NCBI GenBank assembly: GCA_963575645.1
Contig: OY754465.1
Coordinates: forward strand, 5,084,001-5,148,000
Length of the DNA stretch: 64,000 bases
Reading direction: 5' to 3'
Source of the DNA: Xanthostigma xanthostigma
Taxonomy: Eukaryota; Arthropoda; Insecta; Raphidioptera; Raphidiidae
Part shown: piece after piece, positions 1-11,785 of the stretch
Layout: the number at the start of each line of letters is the position of its first letter
Numbering within the stretch: position 1 is the stretch's first letter
Notes under the pieces: generated by a model
What the model saw: the letters and a program-made list of their open reading frames with translations, nothing else
The model's database searches: none
Told to the model about the DNA's origin: nothing
Program-made: the position numbers and the translations under genes

Positions 1-164
1 GAACATATTACGTAGGTAACCATGGCAACGAATAGCAAATATTATCATATTGAATACTAGCCATTACCCGCGTCACCTCACACGATATCAGACATTTTAT
101 TTTCTTTATTATAATCAAATGTCAACATTTTTAAAGTTGGAATTGTCCCGTCGCCCAATTGACT
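1..164 (-). repeat. ACCATTCCAAC-ended element, partial
   Basis: Left window edge falls in a copy, in reverse orientation, of a repeat also at 8757, 31084 and 47214 (shared CATGGCAACGAATAGCAAAT and GTCAACATTTTT). Only the terminal part is present. Confidence 0.75.
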
Positions 165-689
165 GGAATTTTTTAAATTGACATGTTAACATTTACAAAA
201 CACGTTATTCCAGAACGCAGTGTGCACAATTTAAACACAGGACGCAGAATAATAAAACGAGTAATTAATTCATTTATTGCAAAGATCGGGACGTCAGAAG
301 AGCTGCAGCACGAGGTGCAGATGTGTCCAACCGGCAACCCGAAATGAATACCAAAGTCTACACACACTTAGACAAACTTTACAATATCCCTCCGCCTATC
401 CCACACACTCTCCTCTCCTTTACCTACGTGTTAGTCTGTACCTTTATATATGTATGATGTTTACAATACAAACGATTTGAGGGACGTGTGTTACTGTTCA
501 TCCAGATGAAATATTTTTGAAGTGAAACTTTTTTTGCCGGGTGGATGTATTTAAAACACAAGCCCTATTTCTCTAGCCAATCCGCCAGCAATCTCTACTC
601 AACCGATTGACACATTTTTTTTAAACTGAAGCTCTTAGTCCACAGTTGTATCACTATTTTTTTTTGCTGAAATTTAATTAAAAAAAATT

Positions 690-1265
690 GGTTGGCTGTA
701 AAGTCGGTTTACGGACGATAGTTTTACGTGATAACGTATTCCGTAATACATAACCTAAATTTATATAATAATTATAATAATTCGAATCTATGATATTGCA
801 TCTTTCGCTTCAAATTTAGGTTAATTTTATTTATTTAAATTACTCACCACCTATAATATAATTGTTTTTTTTAACTTTCTTTCTTTCGTATTTATTTTAA
901 GTCTCAAAGATTAGCTGTCATAATATTTTGAAAACAATTGTTTCACTGTTTATATAAAATTCCAAAACCTACTTACAATATTTAAGTATTTTCATACGTC
1001 AAAAAATTGATTTTTATAATGATAAAATTTGTATGAAAACGATTTTTTCGAGAGATGAGACCTAGCTAAAACGATTTTTTGCCCCCCAAAATCCCTTTTC
1101 AGTAAATTTCATCCAAATCGTTAGGGCCGTTTTCGAGAAAAGCACGCACAGGGTCAGGCGGAACGTTACGAACGTTAGGAACGTTACACTTTTTCGTGCA
1201 TGCAGCCGGTGTTTTATCAATTTATAAGATTGGTGATTTATCAATTTATAAGACGATATCACGTC
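690..1265 (+). repeat. GGTTGTCTG...CACGTC element, long form, copy 1
   Basis: Long member of a family with six copies here. One end begins GGTTGTCTGTAAAGTCGG and contains ACGTGATAACGT about 35 nt in. The other end reads GACGTTATCACGTC. Copies sit in A/T runs. The interior of this copy (CCCCCCAAAATCCC, GGGTCAGGCGGAACG, GCAGCCGGTG) is shared with the copies at 30.2 and 37.1 kb. Short reading frames in it recur between copies only because the element is repeated. Superfamily not recognised. Confidence 0.8.
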
Positions 1266-2520
1266 AAAAAGTGATTTCAAGCGATAATAGTAAATAAGAC
1301 GAGGGGGTTGCGGGGTGAAGAGGAACGTAAACAGAGAAAATCCTTCGATGTTCACGAGACATGAGTGTGAGAGAAATGCAAATATGTACGGATGTCGGAG
1401 ATTGTGCCAACAATTTGACAAGTCGACTTTGATAATTAAAGTGTATTTTTAAATTAGTTAGTTTTTAGCGCGAATATTCAAAATAATAATAGACAATTAA
1501 AATTTTATTTTATTTTCCAAACAATTTAAGAAAGTGTAAGTTTATGTTAATTTAATGCCAAAACAGAGTTTTTAAATATTACATAGACTGTACCAAGTCT
1601 AAAATGTGGTCTCAGATCAGAAAAAAATAGTGAAAATCGTAAATGTATCAAATGAGGTTAGATTTTTTAAAAATTAATTCTGACAGCTCTTGCGGGGTAA
1701 CCATGACAACGATAAACAGATCTCATTTGCATTTTTTTTGAATTTATAACCAAGATAACTTGATAAATCAAGCTAAATCAAAAGAAAAATAACAGTCTGT
1801 AAATAGAAACTAATACAACAGGAATAAAATTATTGTCGTAGGTCTGTGTCAAAATACCTATCATTTTTTTTAAAATAATATGAAGACATAATATGTCAAA
1901 AATTGTGCACGGGTACACTAGTACATAATAACTCCTGTGAGTCGGGAGGGTTCATAAATCATTGGTAAAAAATCTATATTTAGACCCACTTTCTGGTCGA
2001 CAAATTACGCAAAAATTTGTTAATTTTTTAATCTTCACAGTAATCCTGGAATTGCAATATTATTTCTTCAGTACCGGAATTAATTTATTTTGTTTGAAAT
2101 TTCGAAATTGTAAAATGTGATAATTTCGACAAATATATCAATTTCCGTTGGAGCAATAATTTCATACATACCAACCGATGCCAATTACTGTTTCCCTTCT
2201 GTAAAGAAAATTGCTTTCAATATTTTGCAATGAGGTGCCGCGTGAAATGTTTATACATCGCTACATCGCCTTATTTGATACGGACGATGCGATGTTGTGT
2301 TACTACTTACTACTACGTACACTCTACGAAAGTATGTACCAACCTAAAAATATAGTGCATCCGTTCACTAAAGTCTTCTACATTATATTTTACAGCCGGA
2401 ATTAGGCAGGATGACACCGAAATTCTATATTTATCGAATATCGTTTTGGTAGTGAACAAAATTAGATTTGTCAATCACTTTAGATTGTGATCATATACCT
2501 ACTCACAATATGAATTAGTA

Positions 2521-2870
2521 ATATAAAAATTCACTAATTATGTAAGTGAATATAAAAATTCACTAATTATATAAGTGAATATAAAAATTCCCTAATTTAT
2601 ATAAGTCAATATAAAAATTCACTAATTATATAAGTCAATATAAAAATTCACTAATTATATAAGTGAATATAAAAATTCACTAATTATATAAGTGAATATA
2701 AAAATTCACTAATTATATAAGTAAATATAAAAATTCACTAATTATATAAGTGAATATAAAAATTCACTAATTATATAAGTGAATATAAAAATTAACTAAT
2801 TATACAAGTGAATATAAAAATTCACTTATTATGTATAAGTGAATATAAAAATTTACTAATTATATAAATG
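2521..2870. repeat. 29-bp AT-rich palindromic minisatellite, 12 units
   Basis: Twelve head-to-tail units of about 29 bp (core AAAATTCACTAATTATATAA followed by GTGAAT) with few differences. Each unit contains TTCACT...AGTGAA and is therefore an imperfect inverted repeat. Nothing indicates coding. Confidence 0.92.
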
Positions 2871-3421
2871 ACCATTAAATGTCATCTGACATCAACAATT
2901 TTTTTATTACAGATTTTTTAAAATCTTGATTCATTCGTTACTGTCAGTAGTATAATTAACTTTTATATTTTTACGTGTCAATTAAAAATTGCATAAGTTT
3001 TCTTAATAAATCAGACCATAGGTATTTTTGTAGATACTCTGATTAAATTTTTTTAATGTCTTTTCACTTCGTAGGTAAAATAAATATTCGTCGTATTTAT
3101 GTGTTATAATTATTTTCCAGTGTACTTTAACAAACGAAAATATGTGTATTACATGTTGTATAACAGTACAACAGTACATATTATAGTAACAAGGCTCTGT
3201 ACAATAAACCGTAATACCGTTGTACACGTAGCTACTACATACCTAAACTTACATACATTTGTTCTCTTAAACCTAATGACGAGGTTTCGTAACTTCAACG
3301 ATTTCTTGTATTTTTGATCACAATTTAAAAAACTAAAACCTGAAAAGTATGAAACAAGAAAATATTTTCACGTGAGGATAGCCGTGGTCATATGCCACCT
3401 ACCCTAACGAAACATTTTAAC

Positions 3422-3687
3422 TCAAATCTTTGATTAACGTCTGAATAGAACTCTTAAAATAAATCGACCAATTTTTTTCAGACTATTTTTATTGATAATT
3501 AAATTCAAACTTCATTCTATTATAAAATAAGTAGATTATACTAATTAATTTAGTATATTTTTAGATTATTTCTGAAGAAGATCTAAATCCAGATCGAAAC
3601 GTCATCTTTTGTAATATTGATTTATTATTTTATTTTTGTCAATATATAGTCTGAAAAAAATTGGTCGACAATTTTATTTATTTGAAA
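3422..3687 (+). mobile_element. Foldback family G, copy with 12-bp target duplication
   Basis: A 266-bp insertion flanked by the direct repeat AAACATTTTAAC (3410-3421 and 3688-3699). Inverted arms (ATCGACCAATTTTTTTCAGA and its complement) are preceded by a unique tail of about 35 nt (AATCTTTGATTAACGTCTGA...). The right arm holds CTGAAGAA, a 5-bp helix GATCT/AGATC around AAATCC, then GAAACGTC. It interrupts a larger inverted repeat (AGCCGTGGTC at 3379 and its complement near 3773). Confidence 0.8.
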
Positions 3688-4070
3688 AAACATTTTAACA
3701 GTAGTAAGCGATCATAAGCTCAAGGGCAAAGTGCATCTAGAGGAACTTCATATATATGAGATGGCATACGACCACGGCTATCCTCAGATGAGAATATTTT
3801 CTTGGTTCTTACTTTTCAGTAGTCGGGTTTTAGTTTTTGAACTTGTTTTTTATTTAAATTATTTTTTTTAATCTATTTTTTATTTGTTTCAATTTTGGTC
3901 CCTCTGGGACCAAAATTCAAAAATAAATGTGGCCTATGTTTTCCCCGGGCCATAATAACGAATCGATTGACACCTTATTTATCAAAATTAAACAGAAACA
4001 TGTATGTATAGATGTTTTTTCGTAAAATATAGTAAAGAAAGGTGTAAATTATAAATTATGAAACTATTTA

Positions 4071-4405
4071 TTGAACACAGAATTCATCGTCCTCAAATGC
4101 ACCAGTGGCCATAACCGCCCCCTGGATCACCGCAGCGCCTGCCAAGGGGCGGTAGCGTCTACTTTGGGAATCACTGCACTAGATAATGACGCTTATCGTA
4201 CAGTGTTGAAAGGGTCATCTCTCTGGCCCTTGCAAAAATCACGACTGTATATTGAACTCAGAATTCATCGTCCCCAAATGCACCAGTGGCCATCACCGCC
4301 CCCTGGATCGCTGCAGCGCCTGCCAAAGGGCGGCGCCTACTTTGGGAATCACTGCACTAGATAATGACTGCTGAAAGGCTCATCTCTCTGGCCCTTGAAA
4401 AATCA
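4071..4405. repeat. Two-copy tandem duplication, about 180 and 150 bp
   Basis: Two consecutive copies of a unit starting at GAACACAGAATTCATCGTCC (4072 and 4253). Each contains a GC-richer core (GCGCCTGCCAA) and ends with TCTCTGGCCCTTG. The second is slightly shorter. A short open frame across it is an accident of the duplication. Confidence 0.8.
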
Positions 4406-4751
4406 CGACATGCTTGAATTTCAAAGCCCAACAAATTCATTGCACATCGAATTTTCTGTTGCAGCCGTAAAATTCTGCAGACAACCGTTTGTACGTTATA
4501 TTACGTTAGATACCTACATACATATATACGTATAGATAGAATAACAAAAGTACATATTACATATACTACTTAGATATGTAGGTAGGTATGGATGGGTGTG
4601 TGTATGTGTGGTGTATGTTATATAAGAGCAAATGCCTGAGGACACGACGTGTTGCTGTACAAACAATTAAAACAATCGGGATCGCGCTTCAAGAATAGCA
4701 ATCACCGACCGGTTCGTCGACGTGTATTTTAGTACAGTATTGGCATAGATA

Positions 4752-5395
4752 ATATGCTATATCCAAATCTTTGATTAACGTCTGAATACATCTCTTCAAA
4801 TAAATAAAATTAACGACCAATTTTTTTCAGACTATATATTGACAAAAGAATAATAAAATTATAAACCAATATTTTGACTAGATGGCGTTTCGATCCGGAT
4901 TTGGAGCTTCTTCAAAAGAAATAATCTAAAAAATATATAAACATAATTAGTATATCGTCATTGGTTCTGTAATAGCTCTTATGTGCATAGTTGACAGATT
5001 TTACGTTTTTTAGATGAAAAGATTCAGGAAACGGAGCTCTATAGTAATACCTCCAAATTAATTTTACAGTAACCAACAAGGGGAAGTAACTCTTATGTGA
5101 AAAGTTGTATCAAATAATTCCTCCCATGTGCCAATAAATCCGAAATTAACGTTAAATATTTTTTAAGAAAATACTTCGTCTTAATTAAACGCGTATAGTG
5201 AACATAAGTATGAATTAGTAATATACCTCTGAAATTGCTACTTCTTACCATCCATTGCTGAAATAACCACTTTTTGGCCTTTTCTGCAAATTTTACTTTT
5301 TGCACATAAGAGGTATTACAGAACCAACGAGGATATCTACTTATATTTTCTAATAGAATGGAGTTTGAATTATCGAAAATTAATGAAAATTGAAT
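4752..5395 (+). mobile_element. Foldback family G copy interrupted by a MITE
   Basis: Tail and left arm at about 4765-4950 (including GGCGTTTCGATCCGGATTTG) are followed, after a 376-bp insertion, by the rest of the loop (CTACTTATATTTTCTAATAG). The loop order matches the uninterrupted copy at 3422-3687. The right arm is missing. Confidence 0.65.
4957..5332. mobile_element. MITE with TTGGTTCTGTAATA terminal inverted repeats
   Basis: Ends TTGGTTCTGTAATAGCTCTT and the complement of GAGGTATTACAGAACCAA form inverted repeats of about 25 bp. ATATC flanks both sides (4952-4956, 5333-5337) as a 5-bp target duplication. Comparison with the related loop at 3.5 kb gives the empty site. Confidence 0.72.
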
Positions 5396-6489
5396 AACAA
5401 ATCAAAAAATTGTTTGTTATTAATTTTTCATTAATTATTTCATTATTAATTTCATTAGCAATGACCCGCTACCTCCACCATATTAATTTACATGTTGAGG
5501 ATGTTTTTATTGCATAACTATTTTATATTTAGTACACAGATAGATTGTAGATTATAAACGCTCGACAGCTTAGGTCATTGGCGTCTAATATGATACTTAT
5601 TGTAAGGTTAGAAAACATAGGACTGAAAATACGCACTTACGAAGCTTAAAATGTAAATGCAACATCATTGAAATATTCCAACAATTACGTTTATTTCTAA
5701 TTTCTCTAACAGAGCTCTATTTATTGTAAGACCTTTGAAAATGACGTATTTGAATATTTTTGCCAGTGGCGTAGCTCATAGAGATGTGCACATACACGAC
5801 ATACAGCCAGAGAAGTAATGTAATGTCTCCCTCATTTGTTTAACACCGACTGTTGGCTGTTTTCGGGAGACAAGTGAAGGTATTAGCTGTAGGCAGGCGG
5901 CAGTAACCGGCCATGTTCATTCTCCAGTCACAAAGCATGTAATTGTGTCTTGTAATGTCCATGTATAACTCCTGCTAGTTTTGACTGGCTTGACCATTCG
6001 CACACTTACATTATATTATATAACTTCTTGCGTATAAAGGATCTCCAATAGTATTCGACTCTCAGTTCAAGTTAAAAAAAATATATATTCAACGCATTTA
6101 GTAAAAAGCATTATATTTCACGTTTCGCTCTCGGAATCACCATGTAGTACCGTCTCTGTACGATAGATGTCACCACAAATTTCAGATAAGAAACAACTAG
6201 CAGCCTTGCATCTCACGTCACATTCTTTCTTGTTTTGATATTTATCAAACAATGGTTTTTTTTTCGCATATGCGTTTTAGACCAACTCTAAACAATCTAC
6301 ATTGTGATCTCGAGAGGAAACATTGAACGATCGAAGCTCGATCATAATTATATTGATTGTTTTAAAGAGATCCAGCCAATCCAAGTTTCTAATTCAATAA
6401 ATGGTAAAGGGAATTGCCAATGGTGACGTCTTCAATTCATATTCACTTTGAACTTTATGACACGATGTGACGTAGAGCACAAGCCAGTT

Positions 6490-7175
6490 GTTTTTCATTT
6501 TATTATCTGAAAGGATCCCGCACAACCTTATGGGATTTGGTTCTCAATTAAATGGATCGAAAATAATTTTATTTTATATCTTAAAGGTCGCTAAGACAAT
6601 AGATTTTTAGCTACAGATATGTTTAGCGAGATTTTAGATATAGGGACATTCATTGAATTTACAATCTTAAAAAATCCTAAGCTCTAGAAATATGTTTTCG
6701 AGTGCACATGACATTATAATTTTGTACATTACCTATAGTTTTTGGCTATTTTTCTATACCTAAAAAATTGGTTGTCTGTAAAGTCGGTTTACGGACGATA
6801 GTTTTACGTGATAACGTATTCCGCTCGAATATCATATTTAATAATCACGCACAGGGTCAGGCGGAACGTTACACTTTTTCGTGCATGCAGCCGGTGTTTC
6901 ATCTTTTTATATTGACGTGATTCATCAATTTATAAGACGTTATCACGTCAAAAAAAAAACACAAAAGTTGAACATGGAACATTGTGAATTCAATGGATAT
7001 CCCTATATCTAAAATCTCGCTAAACATATCCGTAGTTAAAGATCTATTGGTTTTTAGGCTATGCGCCCATGGACACTCTTAGTGGCCTTTAAACAATAAA
7101 ATAAAACCATTTTCGATCAATTTAACCGAAAACCAAATCCCAAAAGGTTTGTGTGAGGTCGTTTGTGGTGACATC
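6490..7175. repeat. Large foldback with arms near 6490-6660 and 6990-7175
   Basis: The arms pair over about 170 bp (GCGAGATTTTAGATATAGGG at 6627 against its complement at 6998; AATCCCAAAAGG on the right arm against CCTTATGGGATT on the left). A further match to the right arm (CATCTATCGTACAGAGA) occurs at about 6150-6170. The spacer contains the short GGTTGTCTG element. Confidence 0.75.
6770..6949 (+). repeat. GGTTGTCTG...CACGTC element, short form
   Basis: A 180-bp internally deleted member of the six-copy family, keeping both ends and the GGGTCAGGCGGAACG block. It lies between two inverted arms (about 6500-6660 and 6990-7170), so it occupies the loop of a larger foldback. Confidence 0.8.
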
Positions 7176-7179
7176 TATC

Positions 7180-8262
7180 GTACAGAGATGGTACTACACA
7201 GTGATCTCTTCGAGCGAAATCATTACTGGGCATCGGCCGTCTTCATGTATGGCTAAATCAATCTTAAATAAATAAAATTATCGACCAATTTTTCAGACAA
7301 ATATATTAACAAAAAATAATAATTAATACATTGACGTTTCGGTCCGGATTTGGATTTTCTTCAGAACTGATCTAAAAAATATAAAAATAATTAGTAATTC
7401 ATTTCTAATTCGTATTTAAAAATATTCGCTTTAAGTTTTTAAATTATAATCAAAAATTTATAAACTTAAAGCGAATATTTTTAAATACGAATTAGAAATT
7501 AATTATTTTTATATTTTTTAGATCAGTTCTGAAGAAGAACCAAATCCGGGCCGAAACGTCAATGTATTAATTATTATTTTTTGTTAATATATTTGTCTGA
7601 AAAATTGGTCGATAATTTTATTTATTGAAGAATTCTAATCAGACGTTAATCAAAGATTTAAATCAATATTAATTCCTTTGAAAGAATATAACTCGAAGTT
7701 TTTGAACAGCTGTAGATAAAGGCAGTTATTTAAGTTGTCGTACGGAGACGGTACTACACAGTGATCTCTTCGAGCGAAATTATTACTGGGCATCGACCGT
7801 CTAAATCAATCTTAATTCCAGTGCATGTGCGAGATATTTGTTTGGTAGAATGTAACTCGAAGTTTTGGAACAGCTGTAGATAGGCGAAGGCAGTTATTTA
7901 AGTTGCCATACAGAGACGGTACTACACAGTGATCTCTTCGAGCGAAATTATTACTGGGCATAAATCGCCTTCATGTATGGCTAAATCAATCTTAATTCCA
8001 GTGCATGTGCGAGATATTTGTTTGGTAGAATGTAACTCGAAGTTTTGGAACAGCTGTAGATAGGCGAAGGCAGTTATTTAAGTTGCCATACAGAGACGGT
8101 ACTGCACAGTGATCTCTTCGAGCGAAATTATTACTGGGCATAAATCGCCTTCATGTATGGCTAAATCAATCTTAATTCCAGTGCATGTGCGAGATATTTG
8201 TTTGGTAGAATGTAACTCGAAGTTTTGGAACAGCTGTAGATAGGTGAAGGCAGTTATTTAAG
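7180..8262. repeat. 180-bp tandem array, about four units, first one interrupted
   Basis: Units start near GAGACGGTACTACACAGTG at 7186, 7745, 7914 and 8094 and run about 170-180 bp through CTAAATCAATCTTAATTCC and GGAACAGCTGTAGATAGG. Units 3 and 4 are almost identical, implying recent amplification. The first unit is split by the foldback at 7268-7658. Confidence 0.88.
7268..7658 (+). mobile_element. Foldback family G, best-preserved copy
   Basis: Arms of about 170 bp pair almost perfectly around a centre near 7450. A 33-nt tail (GAATTCTAATCAGACGTTAA...) lies only at the right end. The flanks TAAATCAATCTTAA (7254-7267) and TAAATCAATATTAA (7659-7672) are a 14-bp target duplication with one mismatch, and the neighbouring tandem units give the empty site. 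The right arm reads CTGAAGAAGAACC, AAATCC, GGGCCGAAACGTC. Confidence 0.85.
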
Positions 8263-8265
8263 GTG

Positions 8266-8755
8266 GATCGGTGTATTAGTGGTTAGTTGTAATGTGGCGC
8301 TCGTGTAGAATGACAGTCGTTCACGTTCATCGTACGTTTGACCCTAACGTACGCACACACGCACGAGCGTTATACACACACATAGATGAGTACGGGATGT
8401 ACGGACGTACGAACACGGTGAGGTTGAGGAACAGATGTTTAGTTATTGCCCTGTGCTGGATCTCCGGAGTCACGGACGCTTGACGTCACGTTATGTTATG
8501 TAATAAAGAGATACCGTTATGGCCGCCACTTCCGCAATGTGACCTAATGTACTGCACTCACTGTTTGCAGTTGACTTAATGCCGATGTCCTGTTTTCACC
8601 AAACCTAGCTGGAGATTAACGCTGCGGATCATTAGACGAGTTGCTACCGAAATTCGTTATTTATGTGTCACAGTTAAATTGTATAAGTTTAGCCGCTTTA
8701 CAAAGTGCCTAGTCGTTTGATGAAAAGGCGCTGTTTTGTAAAAAAACAAAAATTT
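8266..8755. other. Unassigned sequence between repeats
   Basis: No copy of this segment is seen elsewhere in the window. A 63-codon open frame (8292-8483) has no recognisable motif and arginine-rich, repeat-like composition. It is not called as a gene. Confidence 0.4.
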
Positions 8756-8756
8756 C

Positions 8757-9240
8757 AGCCAATTGGGCGACGGGACCATTCCAACTTCAAAAATGTTGAC
8801 ATTTGATTATAATAAAGAAAATAAAATTTATGACATCGCGTGAGTTGACGCGGGTATTTGCTATTCGTTGCCATGGTTACCTACATAATATGTTCTACGT
8901 CATGTAAAAATTAATCAAAGCATGCTAAACTAAGTTTATTTCTGATAAATATATAAAACAAAAGAACAGCTGATTTTTTTTCAAAATATTTTCGAAACTG
9001 TAAAGTTCAGAAAAACATTTTTTTAACGAAACTTACTTGAAATAATAAATAAAATAATAGGCCGTTATGAAAAGTATATCATTTTTATATATAAAAAACA
9101 CCATTGTAGCATAATATTCTCTTCTGCGCTTGCGCCGATTTTCCCCAGGGCTTTTCATATTTGTATATACCAAACATCCTCCCAAAATTTGGTTTCAATA
9201 CGTTCAACCGTTTTTGTTCGGACGGACAAATTTTGAGTTA
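8757..9240 (+). repeat. ACCATTCCAAC-ended element, 3'-truncated copy
   Basis: Starts with CAATTGGGCGACGGGACCAT and follows the 47.2-kb copy through TGCGCCGATTTTCCCC and CCCAAAATTTGGTTTCAATA. It is cut off before the other terminus and replaced by a Helitron-like fragment. Confidence 0.78.
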
Positions 9241-9425
9241 CATTTTTCATTGATGCTCCGCTCCTATTAGTCGTAGCGTGATATATAGCCTTCCTTGATA
9301 AATGAACTATCTAACAAACAATTTTTTTTCAATTCGAACCAGTAGTTCCTGAGATTAGCGCGTTCAATCAAACAAACAAACTCTTCAGCTTTATATATAA
9401 GTATATAGATAGAAGATAGATACAA
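9241..9425 (-). mobile_element. Helitron-like 5' fragment
   Basis: The minus strand reads AAAGCTGAAGAGTTTGTTTG, then GCGCTAATCTCAGGAACTAC and ATCAAGGAAGGCTATATATC, the start of a common insect Helitron-like family also seen at 39.9-40.05 and 55.87-56.0 kb. The 3' end is missing. A short repeat of the same start occurs at 9645-9685. Confidence 0.6.
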
Positions 9426-9689
9426 AAAATATAAACAGAAAAAAGTGATGAAAACTGAAAATTCGCTCTAGGAATCTTCAAAACTTTTCAATTACAGACT
9501 AAGTTACGATTTTATTTATTTAAATTAATTGCGCTAACGTCTGCATAATTCATTAAAGAAACAACTCTCACAGTATGTGGATTTTGTAATCCGTTACTAT
9601 ATATACAGACACCGGACAACCATACCATAATATATGTAAAATATATTATAAACAAACTCTTCAGCTTTATATATAAGTATAGATTTGTA

Positions 9690-11210
9690 TATTAGAGGTG
9701 TGCCATTGGCTAGTAGGTAAAGATATGCATGTAGATGGTACGAAAAAGCGGGGGAGGAGAGTAACAGCGGTAAGTCGTTGTCGCTGATTCACGGCCACCT
9801 TGTGACATGGCTCCATCAGCTCACTCTCTCCGCCGCTATTTCTATGCAAATTCACATCTCGTCGCGCACAACGACCGTTCAGTCTCTCTGTACTGCGCTT
9901 CTCTGTAGAGTCTGCAGTCTAAGTTCTGCCCGTTTCAGGGTTGACAAGCCATCGACAGCCAACAGCCCTTAAAACAACGTACCCTTCTGTCAATATGAAA
10001 TACTGATAAAGTGTTATGTTGCTGATTAACTGGCATAGTCGTCCTTTTGATATGCTGCATTTGATAGTTTTCATACAGTACTTATATTGATTACTCATAA
10101 ATTTTACTGATGATAACATATTTCAGAGACGGTAAAAAAATGGTTAAAATTAAAAAAAAGCGAGTGTGCTTTAGACCACACGACTGAAGTAAAATTCTTC
10201 CTGCCATAATTATTTTAAATATATTTATTAAGAATAATGCGTAAATACCTCAAATTTGCTCATGTTAAATTCATAACCGAACAATAAAATGCAGTCGGTT
10301 CGTCTCAAAGTTTATCGAACGCAATATAACCTCACACTGTAGCACATATCTACAAAATATAATTTTTGATTAATTAATTATTAGGCAAAATATGTATATA
10401 TATTTATTAGCATAATTTATAATACATTTAAAGGATTAATTAACTAACCTACATTATTTCCCGTTACAAAATGCAGCAAAATTCTATGAAATGTATTTTT
10501 GATACAAAAAAACAGTTGTTTTCATTTGAAACGTCAAATAGTTGTATTAATGCTCCGTATTTTTTGCACTCACTAACTTATATCTCCCTCTCAACTTAAT
10601 GCTCCGTCTTTGTCACAAATTAATTTTGATATAGTTATTTAAGTCTGATATAAATCATTTTAAATCTAAAATACGTTATTATAAATGTAAAAATTAATTG
10701 ATTGCGTAGTAACATTTTTGTATCAGAGACAGCGAACCCAACCCTGGTTGTTAATGCCTCGTTGTTTTGTGTTGAATGTATGCAGACATTACTTTCCTGT
10801 GTTGTTGTGTTGTTTGTTATATTGCTTGCAGCATGCAAACGTAAAAAGCTTGTAATCACTTTTCTTTATTATTTTGTTTAAATTCAGATATTCTCCGCTT
10901 ATTTAATGCACTTATTTTTAAAGACCTTTTGTTTTGTCTTGTTATTTTGAAATTAGTTTTATTACGTCAGTTTGCCGCAACTAAAATTTGTCATGTCCTT
11001 TCAACATTCGTTAAATTATTCAACAATGATAAACAATGTAAATTATTACATCTTTACATATCCGGAATAATATTTAAAAAACATTACCTTCAACTAATGT
11101 TAACTGCATAGTCAGTTTTTGCGATAGATGTTTTTAATATGTATTTCAACTGTAATAATATATCTTCTACGTCATTCCAACTGTATATTCTGTATTGAAT
11201 TTCACGGATC
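9690..11210. other. Unassigned AT-rich sequence
   Basis: No conserved reading frame and no repeat family recognised within this window apart from A/T runs. Short open frames overlap on both strands without protein-like composition. Confidence 0.35.
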
Positions 11211-11213
11211 TAT

Positions 11214-11785
11214 GCCCATATTCACCGAACTTTATTAAAGATAGAAGTTATCGATCTTGGAACAAATTTATTCGTTAGATAATAAATAAAATATTATGTA
11301 GAAACGTTAGTTAAAGAATAAATATACACTGCACTATATTCCTTGTTCCTTATGTTGAATATTTTGACGTTCACCCAAAAATCCGACCGATTGCGTTAGT
11401 GTAAACGTCAAAAAAAAAGTTTCACAAAATAATAATGTTTTATCCTAACCTAATTGTACACAAAACTTCCACTAACTTTAATGTTTTACAATTATACACT
11501 TCACAAAAGATTAATAAAAACATATAAATAAATTCACAAGAGCAACTGTAGATATAATACTCCATTTTTACAGATTAGGTATTATGATCTATGTGGCGGA
11601 AATTATTATTTTATCAGGCGAATAAATATTTATACCCTGAAAGTAAGACAGAATATATTTATGCCTGCAGTAAACATAATGTTTGGTGAATTGAATTATC
11701 GCTATTTAGTAGGAAGAATAGTTAGCTGAGGAACAAATGAACAGAATGAATAACTACTTACTTTCGGTGAATATGACCATTAGAT
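11214..11785 (+). repeat. Family K MITE, copy 1
   Basis: About 570 bp bounded by CCATATTCACCGAAC and its near complement (CGGTGAATATGACC). Also present at 14216-14853 (inverted) and 33113-33681. Shared internal blocks are TTTTGACGTTCACCCAAAAA, TATCAGGCGAATAAATATTT and GCCTGCAGTAAACATAAT. Confidence 0.78.

Noticed and set aside
1062..1421. Open frame of about 119 codons on the minus strand, also echoed at 30.2 and 37.5 kb
   Set aside because: It lies inside the GGTTGTCTG element and recurs only because the element is repeated. No domain, and different lengths in each copy.
2521..2870. CRISPR-like array
   Set aside because: Units are contiguous with no unique spacers, and the genome is eukaryotic.
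3575..3605. Canonical hammerhead ribozyme call
   Set aside because: An extra base before helix II and no clear helix I mean it can only be called hammerhead-like. It is kept as a hypothesis in the findings, not as an annotated ncRNA.
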